Shown here in pieces: positions 49,864 to 60,864 of a stretch of DNA of 64,000 nt. Each line of letters opens with the position of its first letter. The first letter of the stretch is position 1. Origin of the DNA: Undaria pinnatifida (Eukaryota; Sar; Phaeophyceae; Laminariales; Alariaceae). The stretch covers positions 1,930,616 through 1,994,615 of the forward strand of contig JABAKD010000018.1 in NCBI GenBank assembly GCA_012845835.1. Direction: 5' to 3'. The position numbers were made by a program, and so were the translations under genes. The notes under the pieces are model-generated. The model was not told where the DNA came from, searched no databases, and saw nothing but the letters and a program-made list of their open reading frames with translations.

Positions 49864-50121
49864 AGAGCCATCCCAGGGTGGAGGTGCACCAGCAAAAAGT
49901 CCTTGAGCTCCTCCCATGAGGAGCTCAATATCTCACCCGAAAAATGGCTTCGGAGGCATTCGTTCGCACTACCCGACCAAGCTTCTATGCCTTAGCCCAA
50001 AAAACAGTACCAGGTATGTACTCGTGAAATTGCTTTACTAAGCCGTAGTTCCTCACATGAGGCGCTCGGTTGGCCAGGGACGTTTTGGCCCAAAAAGTGC
50101 AACCTCTATCGTGGGATGACT
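49864..50121 (+). mobile_element. MITE-D copy 7, reference-quality body
   Basis: GAGCCATCCCAGGGTGGAGG at the left; CCTCTATCGTGGGATGACT at the right. AAAAAGTCCTTGAGCTCC, GAGCTCAATATCTCACCCG, GCATTCGTTCGCACTACCCG, ACCAGGTATGTACTCGTG, GTAGTTCCTCACATGAGG in order. It abuts the MITE-C (16 bp between). Confidence 0.85.
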
Positions 50122-50535
50122 ATGAATATATGTATATGTAATAAGTATATAACCTGGTTTTGTTCAACTTAAGAGCGTATTTTCTGGATGAGTTCCCTGA
50201 GCTGTATAGACAACCATTGGGGACCTCAGAGATTAATGTACACCTTCCGTATCCTCTGCTAGCCATGCGTGGATATCTGTGCGCGGTAAGAATATTGTTG
50301 AAGGACAACTTTTTCTTTCTCTTGTTCAAATATCCTCCTGGAGGTCCGGGTAAAAGAAGCTTAAGCTCCACGCAGACTTGATGTTGACCTCGCCTCTCCG
50401 ATCAGGTCAGCACCCCGTGGACTTGCGTGTTCCTCTTCGGCCGAACCCCATTAGGTTTGACCAAGAAGGCGAGACAGCCACCCAGGGATCGACGGCTCTT
50501 TTTGGTCTTTCTTGACCAAAGCTACGGTGGGGGTG
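50122..50535. other. MOD tail fragment, then unassigned
   Basis: Bases 50190-50280 match the AT-rich MOD tail (CAACCATTGGGGACC, CTAGCCATGCGTGG). Bases 50300-50535 hold nothing I recognise. Confidence 0.4.
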
Positions 50536-50815
50536 GACGCGTGCTGCGGTAGATAGAGGTAGCACTTTTTTGCCATTTATTTTTTTCTGAATGGCGGGAC
50601 ACCTTAACCCCAAAAATGCCGGAAAGCTACCTTTTGTTTCGACATGATTCTCGTTGTGTACCTAAGCCAGTCATTGGGTTTGTCATTCTTTTAGAAGTTT
50701 TTGTTTTTTTGTTTTTTCGAAACAGTTTTTGCGAGAGGCATGTCTTCAGCTCCCAAACTGAGGAAACCTCATAACACAACTGGTGCACCTCTATCCTTGT
50801 AGCATGGATGGGTCC
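50536..50815 (+). mobile_element. MITE-B copy, forward
   Basis: GACGCGTGCTGCGGTAGATA at the left. TTTTTCTGAATGGCGGGACA, CCTTAACCCCAAAAATGCC, AGCTCCCAAACTGAGGAAAC and GTGCACCTCTATCC at the right, with a worn terminus (GTAGCATGGATGGGTC). Confidence 0.8.
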
Positions 50816-51076
50816 CTGGGGGTTATGATGCAATTTTTGGCCCCCGTTTTCGCGGTGGCTTGGGGTCATTCGCGCGAGTGACCCACCCTCTTGTTCCTGA
50901 GTTTATTTTTTCGATCTGAGTCTTTGATGGGATGGTTAGCTAGGTTGTTCCAAACTAACCGCCTAACGTGTTTTGGTCCGTGAGATACAGGGTCACTCGT
51001 GCGAGTATGATAGTGTAAACCACCAGGTAGTGCAAAGGGGGGGAGGTACCCCCTTCCATCGCAATAGCCTTGCTCT
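50816..51076 (-). mobile_element. MITE-C copy 11, reverse
   Basis: CGGTGGCTTGGGGTCATTCG then CGCGAGTGACCC, a TAGCTAGGTTG middle, GAGATACAGGGTCACTCGTG, a G-run, and CGCAATAGCCTTGCTC. It directly follows a MITE-B. Confidence 0.75.
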
Positions 51077-51634
51077 CTTTGACCTGGGTAGTGCGGGATT
51101 TGACGACCATTTGGAAATATAAATGTCGTATACCAGCATTTCTGTATAGCTTGACGGCACATTGCCATACAGGGATCGGGCAGCTGGACATCGTAACCGC
51201 ATGGTTCTTATGGATGATCGATGTTGAAGGTCATCATGCCACCAGCATATTGTCGGACGGCAAAAAAAAATAACGAACAAAGATGGTTGCTGTGAGGCGT
51301 GTGGACTTCGTTCACGGCTTGTTACCTGGTTGGGGGTGTGACATCGTTTTTGTCCCTTTTCAACCATGCTAACCAACCATAGATCTAACCCTCACACTCA
51401 ACCTAGCCCGCGGACGAAATACCGCTCAAAGTTCCCCCGAGGACATCACCACCAGGCAGGGGTGAAAAAGTTAGAAACGTCAATTATTGTGCATCACTGG
51501 CTTGTTGGGCTGGCGGGAAATCGAGAACTACTATCTAACAAAACGCATGAAGAAGTTTTACTCGTTCAGTATCACATCATGCCACATGCCCATCGACGGC
51601 CGCGCCAGCCAGAGAGGCAAATACAGACAGACGC
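51077..51634. other. MOD tail fragment and unassigned sequence
   Basis: Bases 51120-51275 match the tail at 29300-29345 and 54440-54560 (CATTGCCATACAGGGATCGG, GGATGATCGATG, GTCGGACGGCAAAAAA). The rest has a 90-codon frame without motif. Confidence 0.4.
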
Positions 51635-53160
51635 GTAGTCTCGCAGTAATCCGCACCCGACTGACGCATGCCCCGTCAGGGTCGTGGGCACCATGTTTTT
51701 CCTGAGGCTCCACGGTGGAGTAAATATGGAAAAAAAAAAACTTACCCTCCGAAAACTGTTTTTCTTTCTAAAGAAGCGCGATTGAAGGTGCAATCCGATG
51801 GGCAAAACCCGTGCATAGCCTAGGTGATAACACAAAACAAAGAAACAAAACAACAAAAAAACAGAAAAATAAACAAAAGAACAATTAATTGAATAGTCTA
51901 GTCTAGTCTAGTGATATTCCGACGGTTTCGTTTAGAGCCCCCGAACCCCTCCGTGTATACCAAATCCAAGTAATCTTGTCCCCCCAAAACGGGTTTCCAG
52001 TATTTGTAAGCGGGTCAAGGAGCCCCGTCATTCAGAAACCACTACTACTATTATTACTGTACTACATCGAAGTATTATTGCGAAGGTACATGTTAAAAGT
52101 AGCATGCTTCAACCACTGCGTCAGTAGTTACTGTATGTGACACAGTCACAGAGTAGTATTGCCTAATAGCCACAATCGAACTACAGTCAGCTAGTATATG
52201 GCTTCAAGAAACACGTACTCAGGACTCGGGACGATGTCAAGGAAGGGGGGATATCCCGGGGGCAACCCGGCCAAAAGGCATCTATCTTGGGCAGGGGTCG
52301 ACGTCTGGTGGATGATCTCCGCATCGTCTGAGATATCGGGCCTGGAAAGGGCTATAACACGGCTGGAGTCAGCGGCTAGTTTGAAGGTGTCGGTTGGTTG
52401 TGCGAATATTCCAACTGGCTGTCGTGCGTACCCTTGGCAGGTAGTTTTCGTTAGCACGTCGAGTAACAGCACACTATGCGTTGGCCAGTAAAGATGCACA
52501 AATATTGTTGGATCGCGCAATTCCCAGCCCGCTAAGTACTAAAAATTACTGAAATACCCAACCAAGCAACTGCACTACAACTACTGCTACAACTACCGCT
52601 ACTGCTACTACTACTACTACTACTACTACTGCTACTACTACTGCTACTACTAATAGCATTTACTACTGTAATCTTGCTACTGGAGACGATGTCCGCCGGT
52701 AATACCCCGAGAGAAGACAGGCCAAAAGGCAATTGGCGCCGGTGGGTCGACTCGACAACCACGCGGACAACCCCCTGAATTGTCCATTGTGTAGTAGAAT
52801 CCCAGAAAACTGCCCGAAAATATTGACCCAGGAACTGCCCGATCTTAGGCTAACGAAGACGCACGGTACGGCGGGGGGTGTACTGCACGATCAATGCCTT
52901 AGGAAGCTCGCTCCTCATCGGAGGCGCTCCGGGTCTTTCCCCACTAGCAAACACGACTATTATTGTTTCGATCGTACTGTTTTGGAGAGGGTATCCTCGT
53001 ACTAATGAGAAGCGGCCTTATGGTCACCAAGACGCTTATCGAACAACATTGACTGGGAAACACGATGAAAACCGTTTTAAAAAACGCCTTCCACGCGTCG
53101 AATAGAGGCCACGATATAAGTCATCTACCGCCACACCGTAGATCCTGAAGGTGCTATTAT
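51635..53160 (+). repeat. U unit, copy 1
   Basis: Shares ordered blocks with 55420-58145: TCTCGCAGTAATCCGCACCC; GAAGTATTATTGCGAAGG; GTCAGCTAGTATATGGCTTC; GGGACGATGTC … AGGGGTCGACGTCTGG; GGTCGGTTGTGTG-like; CACGTCGAGTAACAGC; AAAGATGCAC … CGCGCAATTCCCAGCCCGC; a TAC/CTA microsatellite (52570-52655); GACGATGTCCGCCGG; a GGTCGACTCGACAACCACG phrase. No protein recognised and no terminal repeats seen, so the element type is open. Partial pieces lie at 41830, 44690, 46440 and 47400. Confidence 0.65.
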
Positions 53161-53394
53161 GCTATATTGTGCGGGATCGGAAAAAAAATGGTGGAGAGGT
53201 GAAAGTTAGCGGGGGGGGGAGGGGAGGGAGGCGTACTTATTTGTTGCTTGGGCTTAGTCATTTGACCATTGACAACGCGTCCCTTTCGAGACGAAGCACC
53301 GTTCCTATTCCTACCAGAGACGCCTCCAACACTAGGACGCTCTCTACGCTTTTTCCATATTATTACTACATGGACACGGTGTGCCTATCGTATC
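53161..53394. repeat. Short repeat shared with 48282-48365
   Basis: After a G-run (53211-53219), TTTGACCATTGACAACGCG and GAGACGAAGCACCGTTCC repeat the MOD-copy-9 tail phrase. No gene. Confidence 0.55.
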
Positions 53395-53649
53395 GACGCA
53401 TGCTACGATAGAGGTATCACTTTTCGTCTGAAATGTTTTCTGATTGACTGGGATCCTTAACCCAAAATCGTCCGAACTAAGCCAATTTTACTGGTGGTTC
53501 TCGCTGTGTACCTTTCGTATGCCACGTGTTGGTCATCCAGTGTAGCAATGTTTGTTTGTTTCTCCCCCTCAGGTTTTGGGAGAGGTCTTGCAGTCCCAAA
53601 GTATGGAACTCAGGAAACTCAGCCGTGCACGTCTGTTGTAGCGCGCGTC
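53395..53649 (+). mobile_element. MITE-B copy, exact TATC duplication
   Basis: GACGCATGCTACGATAGAGG at the left, TTGTAGCGCGCGTC at the right, 255 bp. TATC lies at 53391-53394 and 53650-53653. Internal GATCCTTAACCCAAAATCG, GGGAGAGGTCTTGCAGTCCC. Confidence 0.92.
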
Positions 53650-54719
53650 TATCCCCGTCCTGTTTCGCCGGTTGCGGCCACTAAAAGTCTACATACCGCT
53701 TACAATAGCGATGGGGGCGGGGGCGGGGGCGGGGGGGTTCCGCCATTTTTAGGTCCCATGAATTTAAATGCATATTTAATAGGAGTTGACTGTACGCGTG
53801 ATGCTATCTATGTCTAGGCGGTGGCGGTACGGTGGTGAGGGGTAGCGGGGAAGGCAGGGGCGGCGGGGGAGGTGAACGACAACTTGAAGACCATAATATA
53901 TATTGACATTGTATACATGAGTTGGAGCGACTGCATGGATTGCTCAAAGGGTACGTTGGTGACGTCACCTGTCCGGTAGTTTGTTCAGTATTCTAGCGGA
54001 TCGATTTTAGATGGGGGCGGAGGGGGAAGGGTGTGTGTGTGGTGGCGGGGGGGGGGGGGGGGGAGGGGGGGAAATGAAGGTGGCTGCGATCAATATATTC
54101 TACCTGCGTGATAAATGCAGATGCCCCACATTTCAAAAATGAACTGATGGGAGAACAAGATATAAACTGAACTGGTATTTTTTTACGTGGTGCTTTACTT
54201 TAATGCTATATATCGGTTTCCGACTTCCGCATGAGCTATATGAAGGCAATCATTGGGGACCGTTTGCCATTTCAATTTTGCGTAAACCTGCGGCATACTC
54301 GAACAACCATGCCTGGCTATCTATCTATATATATATATATATATATGCGGCCAGACTATTTTTGGAAGAAAGCCATTCGGAAATGTTGCACTACTGACTA
54401 GACTATTTTTTATATTCTCATGTATATTGCTATTTTAGCAGGGATAGGATACATAGTTGGACGGAACCGTATGGTTTAATGAATGATCGATGCTGCAGTC
54501 AACGCTGCCAGCACGTTGATGGACGGCAAAAAACAAAAAAAAACAAAAATGTGGCTGCTGTGCATTGGTTGGGTTTCACGGCTTGTTTCACTAGTAGTCC
54601 GGCGGGCGGCAAAGCGAGAACAAACTACTGCAACTAGTAACACGCAGAATTTCCACCCGTAAGAGACATACATGCTGTGTTAGATAGATAGATGTGCGTT
54701 TGTTTTCATTCAAGGCCCA
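53650..54719 (+). mobile_element. MOD copy 11 with AT-rich tail
   Basis: GGGGGC triplets (53712-53736), CGCGTGATGCTATCTATGTC, GGCGGTGGCGG, GCGACTGCATGGATTGCTCA, GATCGATTTTAGATGGGGG, a G-run (54047-54062), then the tail with GCAATCATTGGGGACC, an AT-repeat (54325-54345) and GATGGACGGCAAAAAAC. Block order matches 49076-49545. Confidence 0.6.
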
Positions 54720-54945
54720 TCTGTCGGGGAATTTTAAGAGTTCGCCTTAAAACTGAGTTGGCAGAAAATCAAAACTCCTCTGCCGGATGAATAGTGCCAT
54801 GGCCTATGGGTTAAACGAAAATCGTGCCGGGAAAAGGCGAACTTCCGATTATTTTGGGTTAAGGAGGCCAACACATACATTCGGAAACCGCTTTTTTAGG
54901 TAAAAAGTTTCTCGTACCTCTTTTATCCCACGCGTGGTAAACTAT
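54720..54945 (-). mobile_element. MITE-B copy, reverse, diverged
   Basis: TTTTAAGAGTTCGCCTTAAA, CATGGCCTATGGGTTAAAC, TATTTTGGGTTAAGGAGGCC, CGTACCTCTTTTATCCCACG. The termini are worn. Confidence 0.6.
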
Positions 54946-54953
54946 CACGTAAT

Positions 54954-55101
54954 CTGTAAGGGGAGTCGCCGACCTATATCCTTAATGAGGACACACAACT
55001 CGTAATGCGCGCGATCGGAGTATCACACACAGCTTGCAAAGATGAGTTTCGACAAAATATTCGATCTCACAGCTGGAGTGTATTTTCATTTTTTATAATA
55101 T
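54954..55101 (-). repeat. Solo MOD D-end
   Basis: CTGTAAGGGGAGTCGCCGAC through GTATCACACACAGCTTGC, CTCACAGCTGGAGTGTATTT and TTTTTTATAAT. Nearly identical to 2730-2873 and 12010-12150, but with no MOD body upstream. Confidence 0.8.
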
Positions 55102-55159
55102 ATCTCCAGCAAGGAGCGCGCCAGCCGCAGAAGCAAAAACGGAGAGGTGACGTGAATTA

Positions 55160-55416
55160 TAACTTAAGCGGTGAACCAGTTTTTCGCAAGGTTTCTCAAT
55201 TTGGGAGCTTAAGATCTCTCCCGAAACCTGATGTATGTGTGGAGAAAAAAAAAAAAAAGCCACGGCGTGGACGAAAAATCACATGGTCTAGGTACACAAC
55301 AACGAGAATCATGCACTTTTTTTTTGTCTATTTTCCGACGATTTTTGGTTAAGGAGCCCCGTCCTTCAGAAACCATTTCACACGAAAAGTGGTACACCGC
55401 TATCGTAGCATGCGTC
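55160..55416 (-). mobile_element. MITE-B copy, reverse
   Basis: CAGTTTTTCGCAAGGTTTCTC, TGGGAGCTTAAGATCTCTCCC, ATGGTCTAGGTACACAACAA, GGTTAAGGAGCCCCGTCC, GCTATCGTAGCATGCGTC. The left terminus is lost. Confidence 0.75.
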
Positions 55417-56554
55417 AGACGTGTAATCCCGCAGTAATCCGCACGCGACTGACACACGCCACGTCAGAGGTGTGGGCGCCGTAATTTTTCTGAGTCACCC
55501 CGCACCCTTGAGGAACTCCATGACATCTCACCCGACCGAAAGCAATATTTTTGTTCAAAATAAGTACTTCGAAGTATTACGGAGGTTCATTGTTAACAGG
55601 GGTCATTTAATGCCTATGGGGGTCATAACTCTGCCAATTCTTCGTAGATAACGGTAAACGATAGCTTGGATTGTTTCGCGTCGGCCTTACGGTCACGGCG
55701 CAAAAATAGAAAATAAACAATATATATACGATATATATATGATGTTCTGGCCGAGATATTGCGAAAATTATGAGAAATTTCCGGTGAATGTTTTGCAACA
55801 TGATAATGAGGCATTTACCCCTGTTAACAATGGATCTCCGTGATGGTTGAAGGTGCAAGCCGACGTACGTGTAAAACCCGTTGCACATGGCGTACTGCTT
55901 GTAGAGAGATATCAGAAAACAGAAAAAATAATGAAAAAAAATAATGTTGAAGATATTCCCACGATTCGAGTTAAGGACCTACCTCATTCTCCACAAATCT
56001 GTTTCTGCGAAAACGTTCTCCATCTACATACATAGCGTTAGCAGCAGGCATCAGCTAATACTTGCCTGTAGCACAGTGTAGTAGCAGTATCGCCTAGGTA
56101 CGAACAAAGTTCAGCCAGCCAGCTAATGGCTTCGAGAAACCCGTAGGTACCCGCGGGACCATGTCAAAGAGCGATATCCCGGGGCCAGGCCGGCCGAAAG
56201 GTACCTCGAGCAGGGGTCGATGTCTGGTAGATGACCTTCAAGTGTGGTCGGAGTTATTAGTGGTATTGAAGAGTTTTATAAGTCGCCTTAGGTCCACCGC
56301 TTGTTAGTATAGGCATCGGTCGGTTGTGTGTGAGTATTCCAACTTTCTGGTTATTCAGGTATAGTCGTTACACCCTTGACAGGTGGTCGCACAGGCGGGC
56401 ACAGGCAGCAGCATGCTGCCATGCTGGTGTTGGACAAAGATCCACTGATGATAAAAACCCCAGAAGAGTGATGTTTTGTAGAAGGGCCGCTTGTTGGGCA
56501 ATCAAAGTTAGAGAACAATAGACATCTGAGTCTAGAGGTGGTGGTGAGAGGAGT

Positions 56555-56585
56555 GAGAGAGGGTGGGGCACGCCCACGCTCTCTC
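56555..56585. other. Strong hairpin: 13-bp stem, 5-nt loop
   Basis: GAGAGAGGGTGGG pairs with CCCACGCTCTCTC around the loop GCACG, with one mismatch. It lies inside the extra segment of U copy 2. No T-run follows on either strand within a few bases, so a simple terminator reading is not supported. Confidence 0.7.
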
Positions 56586-57246
56586 TCGTAGCTACTCAGA
56601 CCCTGATCATTCGTTTGCTACAACAATAGTACTTGAAGGACCCCGTGTACAAAAACAAACAAACAACAACGAAACACAACTCGTCGGGGTCCTCGTAGTT
56701 ACGCCGCACCTTAGTCGAACCGTAACGTAACGCACCGTGTTTTTCCATTGCTGCCTACAACATCACCGATGCTACTGTTGTGCTCAGCTACTGCAACACG
56801 CTATTGGCAGAACCAGTGCTACCTACGTTGGCCGACGAATAGCGGTTAGCCGATCCCAGTTCTGGCCGGTTGTAGCTCGGGTAAACTTGCTTCTTGACTC
56901 GTCGCGATCCCGAAGCTACCGAGTGGTACTTCGTTACGTATCGTGACTGCTGCTCCCTGTTTACAGCAGTATTACAGTAGTGCTACGTACTGCTTCCCTC
57001 GGCTACAGCTACCTGCTCTCCTTTGCTATAGCAGTACTGGTGCTAACTACTGCTGCCCCAGGCAACAGCAGTGGCGCGATGAACATTAATCAGAGATTTA
57101 GGTGTTCACGCCCTAATATCTTTAACACTGGTGGCGTACGTACTCTTTTGCAGTCGCTCTTCTTATCACGTCGAGTAACAGCGTGTACGTACGTGTGCTA
57201 GTTAAAGATGCACTGATAGATGTCGGACCGCGCAATTTCCAGCCCG

Positions 57247-57525
57247 CGACGACCAAGTTTAGGGTGAGCGCGGCACCCCCTTTTTCAGCCACTCGAACGA
57301 GTGACTCTGCATCTCACCGACAAAAAAAAAGGTCTAGGCGATGTGCTTGGCGCAGTTTAGCAAACCACTCCGTTTGTGGATTCATAGCATAATAATATAG
57401 CTCCACCAAGGCGTTAGACCGCACACGAACAGGGAGAGGTTCACTCGCGCGAATGACCCCGCGAGCCATTGCAAAAATGGACCCCACCAGTGACCCTCCT
57501 ACCCCAGCCTTGGTCCAACTACTAC
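57247..57525 (+). mobile_element. MITE-C copy 12, nested in U copy 2
   Basis: GACCAAGTTTAGGGTGAG at the left, CCCCAGCCTTGGTC at the right. CCACTCGAACGAGTGACTCT, GCTTGGCGCAGTTTAGC and TTCACTCGCGCGAATGACCC lie between. Flanks CGAC and CAAC differ by one base. U copy 1 continues without a break at the corresponding site (after AGCCCGC). Confidence 0.8.
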
Positions 57526-58145
57526 ACTGCTACTACTAATACTGCTGCTACTACTGCTGCTGCTGTCACTACTACCTCTACTACTACTACTACTACTACT
57601 AATATCAACAATATTACCACTGCTACGGATACTACTACAGCTACTACTTTTCACTGTTAATAGCAGTCATACTACTCGGCACGATGTCCGGTGGTAATAT
57701 TCCGGGACCACGCAGGTTACAGTAGGCAGTTGGGGCGTCGGCTGGTCGACTCGACAACCACGTGGACGAATCCCCAGGTTTCCTCCACATAGTTAAAACA
57801 TAATGAAACCGACCGCAAATAAAAAGCAAGGAACCTGATATTAGGTTGGGAAAGATGCACGGACATGTAGCATGGTCAACAAGTTAAAGAGCTTCGCTCC
57901 TCGTCTGAGGCTGTTTGGGCCTTTCGCCAACCCCGACGTTTGGCCGATCGAACACCTTGCGAGAGGGTGACCAGATGATGAGCGGTGCCCTAATGGCCTG
58001 ATCTAGCCATTTATTGAGTAACGTTGCGAAACACAAACACACTGCGCGAAAAAAAAAACTCGAGAAACACGCCGAACAGACATACATCACGATTTAAAAG
58101 TCATCTACTGCAACAAACGTGGATCCTGCATTTGTCGCCGTGTTA

Positions 58146-58407
58146 GACGCATGCTACGATAGAGGTATACCTTTTTTTTGTCTGAAACGGTTTCTGAATG
58201 ACGGGGCTTCTTAACCCAAAATCGTCGAAAAAGGGCCATGTTATTTAATTAGATTCTCGTCATGTGCCTAGACCATGGTGTTTTTCATCCATCCGGCATG
58301 TAGCGGTTTTGTTTTTCTCCAACTAAGGTTTTGGGAAGAGCCTTAAGCTCCCAAATTCAAGAAACCGCAGAAAAATAAAGTGATGGACCTCTGTCGTAGC
58401 ACGCGTC
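58146..58407 (+). mobile_element. MITE-B copy, forward, complete
   Basis: GACGCATGCTACGATAGAGG to CTGTCGTAGCACGCGTC, 262 bp. Flanks GTTA and TTTA differ by one base. Internal GACGGGGCTTCTTAACCC, GTGCCTAGACCATGG, AGAGCCTTAAGCTCCC. Confidence 0.9.
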
Positions 58408-58447
58408 TTTATGAGGTGCTGTTCAAGATCGTTACAACACGATACGG

Positions 58448-58836
58448 CGCCTTCTACGATAGAGGGTACATTACCTCTTTTTGTCTGAATCGTTTTCTGA
58501 ATGGATGGGCCTCTTAACCCCAAAACCGTCCGATTTCTTCTTCATTTTGTCGCAACCACTAACGCGTGCTACGATTGAGGTGTTAAGGTGTATCTCAGTT
58601 TGTCTGAGGTATCCTATGATGGATGGGGCTCCTTCACCCAAAATCGTTGGAAACGCGCCAGTTTTCTTGCATGACTCCCGTCGTGTACCTAGGCCATATA
58701 TATTTAAATTGCATTTTCTCTCCGGATGGAAGTTTTGATTTTTCTTCAAAAAAAAAAGTTTGTTGGGAGAAGTCTTAAGCTCCCGAAAGGAGGAACCTCG
58801 GAAAAAAGCGCGGTGCACCTCTATCGAAGCATGCAT
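58448..58836 (+). mobile_element. Two MITE-B copies in a row, the first truncated
   Basis: The first (58448-58560) has only the left 110 bp (TTCTACGATAGAGGGTAC, GATGGGCCTCTTAACCCC). The second (58561-58836) is complete: AACGCGTGCTACGATTGAGG to CCTCTATCGAAGCATGCATC. The second may have replaced the rest of the first. Confidence 0.8.
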
Positions 58837-59439
58837 CCAACTTTCGCTGTGTGTACGACCTATACCATTATGGGATTTGCTCGTTCTGTATCACTACTAC
58901 TACTACTACTAGTTCTGACCCGAAACGGTTTTCGGCAGAAAAAACAGAGGCTCTTGAAGTGAGTAAGGAGCCCCCCCCCCAAAAACATGCATCCTTACCG
59001 TGGCCTGGCTGATGTGCCGAGTGAGTACGAAACCAATCTCACCCTGCCCTGGAAATACGCGCCAGACCATGCCGGTCGTAAGCCCCCCCCCGGGCTACGC
59101 ATGAGCTAGACCACTCGGCAGATCTCTCCTCAAGTATCTAGATCATCCAGTGGGGATCTGTGTGATCTGTCGGACCTGTGAAGTATTCCAATTGTACCTT
59201 GTATCAGATAGAATCTCTGGAGTTTACTTACCATGCATGTTGGTTGAGGAGTCCCGTCGATCATTTTTTGTTTTTGCCCCAGAAGTGGACCACAGCTGCG
59301 CGGTAGCCGGGGGTCACGTTTGGACCATTTTTATACGTGACTCGGAGTGATTCATGCTGCACGGTGGTTCTTGAGGTACATCCATTTTTTATTTGAGGCG
59401 CGTAACCTATCCTGAGGATATTTATTCATTTCTTGACCC
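58837..59439. other. No gene seen; CTA microsatellite
   Basis: (CTA)n at 58891-58911. CTAGATCATCCAG-type words at 59140-59155. A partial MITE-C-like GCGGTAGCCGGGGGTCACG at 59301-59319. No motif in the 66-codon frame 59150-59350. Confidence 0.4.
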
Positions 59440-59690
59440 AAAAAAACAGGTTTTGAGGAAAACGAAAGTAAGTGAAGCCCGATAGATAACCCCATGCTAT
59501 AGTAAGTACTCCAAAAATATCTTGCAAAGAAAAGAACGAAATTCTGACGGTTTGGGGTAAAGGAACTTAGCTCAAACCGTGCTGCACCTTTCTATCGCAG
59601 CCCGCGTAGAGTCACTCCCGCGAGTGAACCCCTCTGTTCTCTTGCCTTTTCGTGCTGTTTCAATTTCGCTCATAAAAATCGGCACAGCGA
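59440..59690 (-). mobile_element. Decayed MITE-B followed by a MITE-C right-end fragment
   Basis: Bases 59440-59607 have MITE-B reverse blocks (GGTTTTGAGGAAAACG, CCCATGCTATAGTAAG, GGTTTGGGGTAAAGGA, CTTTCTATCGCAGCCCGCG). Bases 59608-59690 start with GAGTCACTCCCGCGAGTGAA and continue into a TCGTGCTGTTTC middle, as in reversed MITE-C. Bases 59691-59982 have no gene I can see. Confidence 0.5.
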
Positions 59691-59982
59691 TGGTTCAAAG
59701 CTAGGAGGCCGCACCAAGACCACCGCCTAAATGTAGCCATTTGGTCAGTGTGATACCACAGCGTCTCTCGTTCGAGTGGCTCATCGAGCATGGTGGTATT
59801 GACAAAACACTCCTTCTTACCGTAGTCCTGTTTGGTCATAAGTGATATCTCTACCCGTAGCATGCATGCGTCGGAAACCTGGATTCGGGAGCAATGGTCA
59901 AGCTCAAAAGTTGGTGCGTGTGCTAATAATACCGATATCAGCACCAGGTATTTCGTTTTTGACTGAATGTACAATAGCCCTA

Positions 59983-60250
59983 GACGCACATGCTACGATC
60001 GAGGCCTAGCACTTACTTTTCGTCTGAAACGATTTCTGACTCTAGAGGGGTTCCTTAACCCATCGTTACCCAAAATCTTCCTTCTTTTTTTCCAAGAATT
60101 TTCGTTTCAAGCTCAAGCCATGAAATATTTTACCTATCAGAAGTTTTCTGTCCCCTCGAGATTATTTTTCGGGGGAGGCCTTAAGCTCCCAAATTGAAAG
60201 AAAACCCCGGAAAAGAGTGCCGTCCACCTCCATCTATCGTAGCACGCGTC
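59983..60250 (+). mobile_element. MITE-B copy, forward, complete
   Basis: GACGCACATGCTACGATCGA to CTATCGTAGCACGCGTC, 268 bp. Flanks CCTA and CCCA differ by one base. GAGGGGTTCCTTAACCC and GGAGGCCTTAAGCTCCC are inside. Confidence 0.88.
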
Positions 60251-60376
60251 CCCAGTGGCGTAAACAGCACGCCGGGGTGTAGGCTGGCTGGGCTCGATCA
60301 CGGGGAGAACCCTCTCGACGCCCGCGCCGGCATCATGATGGGAGAAGAGAAGAAGATCTAGAGAAATATAAGTATG

Positions 60377-60636
60377 GACGCATGCTACGATAGAGGTATA
60401 GAGCACTTTTTTTCGTCTGAAACGTTTTCTGATTGACGGGGCTCCTTAGCCCAAAATCGTCCGAAATTGACAGTGATTTTTTTTGCAAATTATTCTCGCT
60501 GTGTACCTAGGCCATGGGATTTTGCATCCCGTGTAGAAGTTTATTCTTGTCCAAAATCAGTTTTGGGAGGGGTCTTAAGCTCCCGAACTAAGGAACATCA
60601 AGAAAAAAAAGGTGCACCTCTATCGTGGCCCGCGTC
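60377..60636 (+). mobile_element. MITE-B copy, forward, complete
   Basis: GACGCATGCTACGATAGAGG to CCTCTATCGTGGCCCGCGTC, 260 bp. GACGGGGCTCCTTAGCCC, GTACCTAGGCCATGGG, GAGGGGTCTTAAGCTCCC inside. Flanks do not match exactly. Confidence 0.88.
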
Positions 60637-60864
60637 TGCGTAGGGTTATCGTACCTGCCCGGTGGGCATTTTGCCCTCTGTCTGGTCGAATACGAGATAG
60701 TATATGGTATTCGAGACCCCGCAGTGATATTCATGAACGAATTTGTTCCTACCTTAACTTTCGGGAAACGATAGCGATGAGGTCCGCCGCATCTTCGAAG
60801 ATGCTACCGTCACACACACCAAATTACCACATGGGAACTCAGACTTGTCCGCGAGCACAAACCA

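Larger units (their letters stand above)
55420..58145 (+). repeat. U unit, copy 2, enlarged by insertions
   Basis: Same block order as 51635-53160 (TCCCGCAGTAATCCGCACG; CTTCGAAGTATTACGGAGG; AGCTAATGGCTTCGAGAAAC; CACGTCGAGTAACAGC; CGCGCAATTTCCAGCCCGC; ACT microsatellite 57520-57655; GGCACGATGTCCGG; GGTCGACTCGACAACCACG). It is longer because of an AT-rich block (55640-55840), a roughly 765-bp segment at about 56400-57165 and a MITE-C at 57247-57525. Partial MITE-B sequence occurs at about 55940-56030. Confidence 0.6.

Noticed and set aside
52532-52762. Poly-serine protein (minus strand)
   Set aside because: Translation of the ACT/TAC microsatellite within a U unit.
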